In this document: positions 55,813-64,000 of the stretch, piece by piece
Layout of the letters: every line of letters begins with the position of its first letter
Position numbering within the stretch: position 1 is the stretch's first letter
NCBI GenBank assembly: GCA_032622095.1
Contig: CP136064.1
Span: forward strand, 45,335,573-45,399,572
Length of the DNA: 64,000 bases
Source: Siphonodentalium dalli
Lineage: Eukaryota > Mollusca > Scaphopoda > Gadilida > Siphonodentaliidae
Reading direction: 5' to 3'
Program-made: the position numbers and the translations under genes
The notes under the pieces: model-generated
Seen by the model: only the letters and a program-made list of their open reading frames with translations
Told to the model about the DNA's origin: nothing
Database searches by the model: none

Positions 55813-56070
55813 ATGTCTTCTGACAGTGAATTCGAAGTTTCTCAGAAAGGAAAGAACAGAGGGAGTTTAAAAAGAAAACTTTTAGATAATTTGGCTGATA
55901 TAGAAGAGATAGGACAACAAATTTCAATATTAGCTGATAAAAATGCTAAAATTTTGTATAGGATATCTAAATTGAATTCAGCTGATAAATTTAAAAAGAC
56001 TCGTGTTAGATGTTATGAATGTAACGGAGATCATTTAAGACCAGACTGTCCATATCTTAAAAAAGATTGA
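55813..56070 (+). CDS. Small coiled-coil protein with a CCHC zinc knuckle
   Basis: The frame has 85 residues from ATG 55813 (AAAATGTCT). It has an acidic, Ser-rich start, a basic patch (KGKNRGSLKRKLL), a heptad-like helix (about 25-58, LADIEEIGQQISILADKNAK) and a C-terminal zinc knuckle, CYECNGDHLRPDC, with spacing C-x2-C-x3-H-x4-C, one residue shorter between the second Cys and His than the retroviral form. It is the last gene before the right TIR. Binding of single-stranded nucleic acid would be the family expectation. The frame also has upstream in-frame ATGs (55702, 55783), but these overlap the protease or lie in a T-rich spacer. Confidence 0.75.
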   Translation: MSSDSEFEVSQKGKNRGSLKRKLLDNLADIEEIGQQISILADKNAKILYRISKLNSADKFKKTRVRCYECNGDHLRPDCPYLKKD

Positions 56071-56148
56071 TTTGATTATGTTTGTTTTATGATATATTTA
56101 ATATATATTGATCAAAATATTGATATAATTGTGTTTGTTTATGATATA
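56071..56148. other. AT-rich spacer before the right TIR
   Basis: Alternating ATATAT sequence with GTTTGTTTATGATATAT phrases. It may hold the 3' ends of the virion transcripts, but no AATAAA is present here; the nearest (GAAATAAACA) is inside the TIR near 56501. Confidence 0.4.
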
Positions 56149-56858
56149 TATAATTAATATTCATTAAAGGAACTAAAGTGTGAAGGGTTCCACATTTCGT
56201 TTTCTACGAGACTCTGTAATATCGAGTTTTATGAGATCGAATAGTGTTACCTACAAATCTACAATAAAGAAGAAAAAGTTCCGACACTAACAAATATTCC
56301 ATGTGTTTTAGCCTTGTGGTTTTTTACATGCATGAGGTTATTCACTAGCGAATAATTCATCTCGTTTAGGACTAATCTATCATAACTAACCTATATATCA
56401 ATACATGTATTCAATCGTGCGTACTAATCCTTCAAATAGTTACTAGTTAGTCTGACTATATCATCTGCCTAGAAATAGTTTGCTTTACTATACCATCTGA
56501 AATAAACATACATCATTACCTAACATAAAATAGGTCGTATTGTAGCTTGGATGTGCTTTTAAAGTAGTTACTATTCAGTATGACTATAAGATCTGCCTTG
56601 TAAAAGAGCTCATTTTTGATACACTTATATAAATTAGTCGTTATTGTAACGTTTACATTCGTTAAATACTATTTACGAAATCCCGTGGGGGGTGGGGATT
56701 ATCAGACGACGACTACACCTATATAAATTAGTCGGTAATGTATCGTTTAACATTCGATAAGTAGTATTTATGAAATCCCGTGGGGGTGGGGATTCGAAAT
56801 GACCACACCCTAATGCTCAGTGATATATATATCAATATTCCCTCTACTTAATACTACT
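56149..56858 (-). repeat. Polinton right TIR, 710 bp
   Basis: It is the reverse complement of 42621-43341, lacking 11 bp found in the left copy and differing at about five positions. It ends CTCTACTTAATACTACT at 56858. Confidence 0.97.
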
Positions 56859-56864
56859 GTCATC
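56859..56864 (+). other. Polinton target-site duplication, right
   Basis: GTCATC is identical to 42615-42620. Confidence 0.95.
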
Positions 56865-57564
56865 AGTTGGAAAATTTCCAACCTAAGTCGGGGTGTCAGG
56901 TTTGAAATTTCCAACTCTATGAATGCTTGAGGCTAGTCTAGATCCTAGGATTTTGCAATTTTCTTGTTCAGATTTTAAAAAATTTCGCACACCGGGCCGA
57001 ACCATGGTCGGCCCGGTGTGTCCTGGTCCCTCTTCGTGGCCAATAAAAAAAACTGCTAATGAGTTTTAGAAAACAATATTTTACTAGATTTGGTTAAAAT
57101 TGTTGACTGATATTTTCCAAACTAAGAGGGAGAGTACATGTATGAGATTTGAAATTTCCAACACTAGGAAAGCTTGAGGTCAGTCTAGATGCTAGAATTT
57201 TGCGATTTTCTTGTTTAGTTTTCAAAATTTTCTAACACCGAGCCGAACAACCATGGTCCTGGTTTATTGCCCGTAGTCCTGTGAATTTGTCTGGAGTTAG
57301 ACCACTAGATGTTAGGATTTGTGCAATTTTCAGGTTAAAAATAGATAGAATAAATAGGCTATTAGGCCTGTGAACACTTAGATGCAAGGATGGAATGAAA
57401 TTATGCAAAACCTTTGGTCTGATTCAAGGGGTGTGTTGGTTTGAAGGGGGTGCAAATGGAATTATGCAAAACCTTGTCTCTGGTCTGATTCAAGGGGGTG
57501 CTGTTGGAATTATCAAGGTGGACACCACCAACGGAGACCCTCTAGCCACGTCCATGGCCATGAA
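56859..57564 (+). mobile_element. hAT element, right part
   Basis: It continues the hAT sequence interrupted at 42620 and tracks 25759-26399 of the empty copy, including the CACACCGGGCCGA hairpin at about 56990-57021. It ends CCACGTCCATG at 57556, followed by the second GCCATGAA (57557-57564). A second copy of a GGGTG(T/C) and GGAATTATGCAAAACCTT block near 57410-57480 shows a small internal duplication. Confidence 0.9.
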
Positions 57565-58804
57565 TCCCTACTAGTCCAGGCACATTAGACATGAAAGTGG
57601 AAAAGTATGGAAATAAATCTGGGAAAGCTGAATTTTTAATATTATTTAGGCCACAACATCGCGGATGCATCACGAAAAGTCCCCTAAAATCCGAGTTGAG
57701 CTATTTGAATTACATCATTTTTTCCATATAATTTAAAAAAAATATTTTTCACAATCATGGAAATAATTGGATGCTGTAACAATTTTTCAGCCGAAACATA
57801 TACAAAAGGGGCACTCAATATTGTTCGATACACAATTCTCGAACCAAAGACACCCATTCAAAGGGAAAATTCGAATGAATTTCGCAGATATGGATATGAA
57901 ATAAAACACTGAGCCAAACCAATGACGATTTTGAAGGCAAACTGTTGTATACGATGTCGAATTTCTCGGGCTTCTCAAAACATCTATCTATTAAAAAAAC
58001 TGCACATACACCACTCGGTCGCTATAATAGGCAGAATTAGCGAGTACGCATATCATAAGTGGTTAAAACTTATAAAAACATAACCCTACCCACAAAACTG
58101 GTTGTCAATGATCTGGTCGTATTTTGCTCTTCTATTTTGTCTAATCTAGTCATATGCATTACGCAGTTATACCAGTCTATGTGAAATATGAGTACGAGAG
58201 CGAATATAGTGACACGATCAGAATAATACAACCGCGGTCATGAAATCGCTGTCAAAATGGCCGCAACCACCAAGCCAAGCCAAGCCAAGACGAAAGCAAC
58301 ATATTGGATAACACATAGTAGGTAAAATACGTATTAGTAATATACAAGTCTGTTGCTAAATATCTTTAAAGGTAAACATATCATTAAAACAGATCCATAT
58401 GGCAAGTCAACCCCAATGATTTACGTCTTTAAAAGTTCTAGTTTTCTGCTCACAGTCGGGCCAAAAAAAATAATTTCGGGCATGCAACACAGGAAGTAAT
58501 GTTTCGCTACACAGTGTATTGTAGTTTCATTCGGCGTGATGATCAATTATTGAATGTAACGCAGAAACTTAAATGCATAGCCTTGCAGTATAAATAGTAG
58601 TTACATTTCTGGATTTTTCAGCACTGTCCGTAACAATAAACCATACACATATGTTGCAATGCTTATTACATTGCAGAGAAACCGCCATCTCTTCAAAAAC
58701 ATTAGCACTCCATCTCACCAGATCAAATAGACAGTACATCGCACATTTTATATAAGACTAATTTTCGTGCTGCTTCCAAACCGGTGTCCTAGTAGACAAT
58801 TTGT
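57565..58804. other. Non-coding stretch, nothing recognised
   Basis: A GCCAAGCCAAGCCAAG run lies at about 58273. No gene-like frame is seen. Confidence 0.4.
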
Positions 58805-59150
58805 TCAAATTACTTCAGTCGTCAAATTGCAACTGGAATATGCTGTTACTCATTGTGCAATATTAGTTTTCCGTATTTTGTTGTTTGAAAGTCTCTTCCC
58901 AAAACCACCCAAGAACTTGTGCAAAATATCAGGTGATCAACGTTAAAGCTGTTATTTCAGCGTTGACCATTGACTCAATGTTGCTATGTATGGTTGCGAG
59001 TCCAGTAGATATGTGATTATGTGTAACATTAGGGAGAAGGGATACACACTGTAATGAGGTCACAGAAAACATAGTACCCTTCACGTATATGTGACCTTGG
59101 TGAATATAACCAAATATTATTCCCAGGCATAAAGACAATCTCTGTGACAG
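58805..59150. repeat. Dispersed repeat, family A copy 2
   Basis: Same-orientation match to 1-345. Confidence 0.7.
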
Positions 59151-59888
59151 ATTATGTAGGCAATTTTGGTCAAGTTTAGATTTTTTTGAAGATAGTATGT
59201 GGTACTCCTTTGTGTTTTGATAAATTGCGTTCATAGTATACCACCATGCATTCTTGTGATAAAAGCGAAATATTCGTGTTTTATTACTTTATCTTAGGCA
59301 ACTATGACTAATATTTTAAGACAGGCAGAATATAATCCACACCTTTCACCCATTGCTCTATGAATATCTCTCATCCTGCTTTATAGCAGTTCATTTTGAA
59401 AGGTTTGATGGTGTATATATAAAAAGAATCGATGACCGGTCACATTCGTGATACTGATATGAGCACATCTATTTCGGCTTTTAGGAAAGGTCAAAGTATC
59501 AATTCGTCGATATTAAATTTCATTTTACAGTTTAATGTACACATATATCACACGATTCAAGGTAAATAATGCCGAAAAATTGCCTTATTCTTCTGTTTCT
59601 TTGAGCCCAAAAAGTTCAGATTTAACCATTGTATGAAACCTTGCTTTTCGATATATCTCTCGCGAGATATATTAGAGATAATTCGTACATCCCCGATCAA
59701 ATGTTTCTCTTATACTCTGCAATCATTCTTCCTAACATATTTCGAGGGTGTTGTCACTTTTATGGGATTAGCTATTCAATTTTGCATAAAATGTAATTTT
59801 CTTTCTATCTTGGCCATTTTGGCACATACATTCTACTTATATGATTCACGACTGAACATTGTTTGTATTTATCTCAATGTATTATGAA
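59151..59888. other. Non-coding stretch, nothing recognised
   Basis: An 84-codon frame at 59633-59887 has hydrophobic stretches but no domain, and it ends at the edge of the MITE. Confidence 0.4.
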
Positions 59889-60088
59889 TACAGTAATGCC
59901 CTTAATAATCGACTCCTTAACCACATCAGAATTATGGGTATTTTTTTAGGATTTAGTCGGAAATATGGCTTGTTGCCATGTGAGAGCTTTCCGATTAATG
60001 GCAACAAGCCATATTTCTGATTAAATCCTGAAAAATTACCCATAATTCTGCTGTGGTTGAGGAGTCGATTATTTAGGGCATTACTGTA
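59889..60088. mobile_element. Tc1/mariner-type MITE, 196 bp, TA duplication
   Basis: TA (59889-59890) is followed by CAGTAATGCCC... and the element ends ...GGGCATTACTG (60086) then TA (60087-60088). The arms pair almost to the centre around a loop near GTGAGAGCTTTCC. The CAGT terminus with TA duplication is typical of Tc1/mariner relatives. Confidence 0.9.
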
Positions 60089-60344
60089 TATATATTTGTT
60101 GATACCTGTTGCTTCATTGCTTATTCATCATCAGGCGAAGGTCCCAGCTCGAGATTACAATATTTAACAGATTTTGTGGGCGATTTTGCTTTGCGCCAAT
60201 TACAATCGTGGAAAATCTCCATGGTAATAAATTCAATTTTTTTGTCCGATATCGACTCATCAAAGAAACAGCAAAGCTTGAAATTTTGACCAAAACAAAA
60301 ATAATTCTGACTGCAAGTTGTAATGTGTTCAGTAGATTTTTTTT

Positions 60345-60690
60345 TTACCCTGTGCCAATGCATTCTCTTATATATGCGAGTCGACCATAGGTCGCCTCGC
60401 ATATATAAGAGAATGCATTGGCCTAACAATTTTTTATCATTTTTTTAGGACATAAAATAAAAAACATCAATTACCCTGCAGGGAGCCCCACACATTTATA
60501 GAAGCATATAGAAGAGTGTCGTCTGCTCATGTTTGTCTGGGCTCTGTATTGGTGAAATTATAAAATTTAAAGAATACAAGAAAAAATTATTAAAATTGTA
60601 AAACATTGTTAGGCCAATGCATTCTCTTATATATGTGAGGCGACCTATGGTCGACTCGCATATATAAGAGAATGCATTGGCACAGGGTAA
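60345..60690. mobile_element. Small TIR element carrying a hairpin at each end
   Basis: The ends TTACCCTGTGCCAATGCATT (60345) and complement (to 60690) each belong to an inner hairpin with arms TGCATTCTCTTATATATG and tip GACCATAGGTC (60354-60420; mirrored at 60610-60680). So the element is a palindrome of palindromes. A decayed relative is at about 1850-1925. Two diverged antisense frames share MHW and ILLYMR phrases only because of the hairpins. Confidence 0.85.
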
Positions 60691-61250
60691 ACAAAATCCT
60701 GCCAAGAACACCATTGTTGACTTTGTGTAGAAACATTATTAAAATATCATGAAAGGACCAGCAACTCTCAAAGACAAAACCCCAGTTGAAGTGCACAATT
60801 TGTAGTCATACCAAGGGGTCATTCGACGCACATGCAGAGTTTGTGGGGACATCGTGCCTGTATTGTCCATCACAAAGAATTATACTACAAAGGATCTTCT
60901 TGATCCATATATGAGGGTGACGACCCCCCTCCCCCTGGCATCCGGCATCCGGCTTAAAATGGACCCCGGCATCCGGAATACGCCATAACAGAGAGACGGC
61001 ATCCGGAATACTATTTAATTAAATTTATTGAAAACAGACTCAGGAACGAAGTAAACGTTGGCACGAGGTATTGGAATTAGTCTCCGTATTGGCTAGTAAT
61101 GATTTGATTTAGCAGCTTTACGGAAAGATTAAACTTTTTACTAAAGGTATGATCTACTATCACACATATATACATATATACGCCCTGTCTAACTTACTCG
61201 CGGCCATATTGGATCCACCAGGTCCGGTTCTGTGGTTTTAGTGCTACAGG
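60691..61250. other. Non-coding stretch with GGCATCCGG repeats
   Basis: GGCATCCGG occurs four times in 60938-61015 (two abutting, then two followed by AATAC). No gene is seen. Confidence 0.6.
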
Positions 61251-61306
61251 CAGAGGCGGACTGGGCCAAAAAACCGGCCCGGGAAATGAATATAACACCG
61301 GCCCAT
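61251..61306 (+). mobile_element. End fragment of another hAT-like element
   Basis: CAGAGGCGGACTGGGCC followed by CGGCCCGGGAA is a hAT-type terminus. The sequence then joins a different hAT fragment, so only the end survives. Confidence 0.55.
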
Positions 61307-61745
61307 CTGCACCCCCCTTGAAATCAGAATCTGTTCGGGAAATTCCAACTGCACCCCACCCCCTTGAAGCAGAATCAGACCAAATACATGTTTTTGCATA
61401 ATTCCATTTGCACCCCCTTGCACCTCAGTGCTCTGGTCTAATATCCTATATATTCGTAAACTATGGTTCTATATATTCCCGGTATGAGACCATTCAGATA
61501 TATTTACCTGAAAAATTGCATAAATTATAATATCTAGCGGTCTAACTCCAGACAAATGCACACGGCTACGAACAAGAGACCAGGACACACCGGGCTGTCC
61601 ATGGTTGTTCGGCCCGGGGTGAGAAAATTTTGAAAACTATACAAGAAAATCGCTAATTCTAGCATCTAGACTGACCTCAACTGAAGCATTCCTATTGTGT
61701 TGGAAATTTCAATTGGGGGAGTGTCCGGGAGGGGTGCGTCAGAAT
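61307..61745 (-). mobile_element. hAT fragment, reverse orientation (family of 25353)
   Basis: On the minus strand it carries GTTGGAAATTTC, TAGTCTA-like and CACACCGGGC hairpin phrases, TCTGGAGTTAGACC and TGATT(C/T)(A/C)(A/G) blocks in the order seen at 26050-26380. Both ends are missing. Confidence 0.75.
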
Positions 61746-62879
61746 TTTTTTTTGGGGATTTACAGCTGGGAGTTACCGTTAAAGGGCCATTCTCAGGTAA
61801 CCGGGACCAAAGCAACAAAAAAAAATCGAACAATTAATTTTCGTAAACAGTTGTCAACATTATTTATTTGTAAAGTCGGGTATCCATTGTACATTTAACA
61901 GAAGTGGTTAACATATCGATGATATATTCCTATAAAATATGACTCCATGAAGATGGTACCCGCATTTTCAGTGTGCGACAGATACGTTACCACAGCATCA
62001 TTCTAGATAACATCGGTTTTTCTATCTAAGAGGATTTCTGCTATGCACAATAAGATGTAATGCTCATATCAGTCCACAAGTTGCATATATTGACTGAAAA
62101 ATCATATCTGGTATGGAATACTTTTTATTTATGGACCATATATACACGAATTCTACGCGAATCGTGACTTATTTTCAACCATTTCAGGAAAACATAACAC
62201 ACAGTTCGTGTGTCCTACATTATTATGAGCGTCGTGGACAAATGTTTCAATGTACATGTGATTCCACACACTGGGGTTTACAAGGAACCAAAATTATCTG
62301 AAATAGCTTTATTTTTCCCCAAGATATGCGTTGGTACATCGGCCAAGTTTTAGGTAACGTATCTGTCGCTATATAACAGAAAATTATATTTTCTCAGTTT
62401 CAAAACTGGCATTGTACTACATGAATATGCCACAGTATGTTTGCTTCCTTTGGTACATATTTGTAACAAAATAGCTTGTATTGGATGCAAAAGCAAACAG
62501 ATAGATCAATATAGTATATACATGCATGCACTCTATATTTAAATCTTCACTGATATATTGAATATTGAATAGTTTGTAAAAAGTCTGATTATCGACTTAA
62601 TAGTAGGTATCCATATAGTTATAGGCCAGTATTGAACAACATAATAAATATTTCTAAATACCGGTATTTAAACAGGTCTGTCCGCAGGACACCCACCTAA
62701 TGGAGTAGATTAGTAAAAGAATTGTTCACTTCGTGACTAAAGCATGAAATTTTGACATACCAATTGATATTAGACATGGAGCCACGCTGAAATTTCACTT
62801 TAACCCCTCTTTTAAATTTAAAGAGCGCTTCGTGGTTATATAATTTTAAAAATGTCACAATTAATCTTACCATGGAATC
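61746..62879. other. Non-coding stretch, nothing recognised
   Basis: The short frames (67, 62 and 79 codons) have no domain. An ATTTAAAGAGCGCTTCGTGG phrase near 62817 echoes TTTAAAGAGCGTTT units at 8065-8400. Confidence 0.4.
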
Positions 62880-63755
62880 TGCGCTTGAAATTAGGCATAT
62901 ACAGTAAGAATGACTCAGCACGATATAATGGCACATTTTTAGGGCGAAATTGGAACTCCCCGTTCAAGATGACTGTCAAAATGGCAGCCGTAAGTGGAGC
63001 ATTTGACGTTTTTTCACTGATATCTTTCAGACCAGTTTCTTCTGAATTGAACTGGTTCGGAAATGTGACTTTATTTTGTATTGTTCATGTTAATTGGTCA
63101 CTGGAGCAATGAAATATGACATTCGTTGGATCCCAGCCCCTTCCGATCCCTCAATAATTTGATTTTACAGAACGCGGTATGAAATTTCACCAAAAATCGC
63201 CATTGGGATTCTAGTCATATTTCAACAAGAAATGAGCAGAACTGTGCAAATTAAGTGAGGCTTACCATTACTTATGAAAATTTCAACTCAATGGAACCAA
63301 AATTGTCACTTTGGCTAACAATGACTGTCAAATGACGGCTAAAATATGGAAAATGGTAAATATTGTCCCGTCGTGCCACGCAATCGCTTGAATGTTGTGG
63401 ATGATGAATAAAATAGGCTGTTCTGTCATATATACATTGAATACTAACATTTATGATGCATCTTGGATAAGTATTACTATTACATTACCAAAATTATTGA
63501 AATTTTCTCTCGAAATCGGGAAAACAAAAACTTTTCAGGTTTGCACCATTTTTTCAAGTAAAATGGAACTATCTTTTGTGTTTATTGTTTTGATCCGTCT
63601 TAAATGCGTAACACTGAAGTGTTTTTAGAAAAATATACTCAAGCTGGCTTTCAAAATGTCCACGAAATTTGGTAGAAAATTTGATATTTTCAAATGAGCA
63701 GAACTCTGAAACTGAACTGGCATAAGTATGTGGCTACTCTGGCCCAATAACATGT
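62880..63755 (+). repeat. Partial third copy of the 4.2-kb element's TIR
   Basis: It matches 21120-22145 in the same orientation (GAACGCGGTATGA, ACCAAAATTGTCACTTTGGC, ATGTGGCTACTCTGGCCC) with considerable divergence. Neither the outer terminus nor the minisatellite is attached. Confidence 0.75.
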
Positions 63756-64000
63756 GCAACCATTATAGGTAAGTGGATGTCAGACCAGGTGACACGTCTA
63801 TCAGGATAGGTGTCTTAATACCTATTACTCTAGAATGAAAGAGAAATAGCCAACTTAAAACACTGGCGGGTGGACCAGATTACTTTTTAGAAAGTCAAAC
63901 AAAGAGATGAGTAAAAAACTGCTTAATAACATCAAATTCTGAGTCCTTGGCATCAAGATTGATTTACTAATGTCAGGAAAACAGATTCCTCCATTGTGCA
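63756..64000. other. Window edge, nothing recognised
   Basis: No frame or repeat was noticed. Confidence 0.4.

Larger units (their letters stand above)
42621..56858 (+). mobile_element. Complete Maverick/Polinton element
   Basis: The element is 14,238 bp with long TIRs, a 6-bp target duplication and the diagnostic gene set: protein-primed DNA polymerase B, retroviral-type integrase, FtsK/HerA-like ATPase, adenain-like protease, double-jelly-roll major capsid and penton-like minor capsid. Most genes read left to right; the leftmost gene and one doubtful frame read the other way. All recognised frames are open. With both morphogenesis and replication genes, it fits the adintovirus concept of an integrated virus as well as a transposon. 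Size and content are within the usual 13-20 kb range. Confidence 0.97.

Noticed and set aside
42621-56858. A herpesvirus, adenovirus or virophage integration rather than a Polinton
   Set aside because: The combination of a D,D-35-E integrase with chromodomain, pPolB, 6-bp target duplication and long TIRs is specific to Maverick/Polinton and adintoviruses.

Overview
The window looks like invertebrate nuclear DNA that is AT-rich, gene-poor and packed with repeats. Canonical GT-AG introns, TA, 8-bp and 6-bp target-site duplications, and degenerate tandem families of about 160 bp all point that way. Two families (near 0.9-1.4 kb and 33.7-34.6 kb) resemble repeats I associate with bivalve molluscs, so a bivalve or other lophotrochozoan is my best guess. 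That is inference, not proof. No rRNA, tRNA or CRISPR array was seen.

The centrepiece is a complete Maverick/Polinton (adintovirus-like) element at 42621-56858 (14,238 bp). It has terminal inverted repeats (TIRs) of 721 and 710 bp that differ at about five bases plus one 11-bp indel, and a perfect 6-bp target duplication GTCATC. Its open frames run from left to right: a spliced gene of unknown function (minus strand), a protein-primed DNA polymerase B with an intron in its leader, a doubtful minus-strand frame, an FtsK/HerA-type packaging ATPase, a small basic protein with a hydrophobic tail, a conserved Polinton protein, a DDE integrase with a chromodomain, a small membrane protein, a penton-like minor capsid protein, a basic core-like protein, a double-jelly-roll major capsid protein, an adenain-like protease, and a small CCHC zinc-knuckle protein. 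Polymerase and integrase would copy and insert the element. ATPase, protease and two capsid proteins would build a virion. Every recognised frame is uninterrupted.

The Polinton sits inside a non-autonomous hAT element (42245-57556) that keeps its own 8-bp duplication GCCATGAA. A second copy of that hAT element at 25353-26399 (duplication GTTGCATT) lacks the Polinton and shows the uninterrupted site, so the insertion can be read base by base.

The only other convincing gene is a secreted C-type-lectin-like protein on the minus strand at 40902-41582, just outside the nested element.

Region by region: 0-20 kb holds dispersed and inverted repeat copies, fold-back hairpins, short tandem arrays and three clusters of short palindromes (TTCGTGGCCACGAA, TGATATCA, TACCATGGTA). 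20.9-25.1 kb is a 4.2-kb element with 1.25-kb TIRs around a degenerate minisatellite. 30.7-35.5 kb is a 4.8-kb element with the same terminal octamer pattern (TAGTCNGG) and a 3-bp target duplication. 35.9-38.1 kb is a three-unit array of about 730 bp per unit, each unit starting with a long hairpin. 38.2-40.7 kb is a pair of 457-bp inverted arms around tandem repeats. 57.6-64 kb holds more MITEs and hAT fragments and a third copy of the 20.9-kb family.
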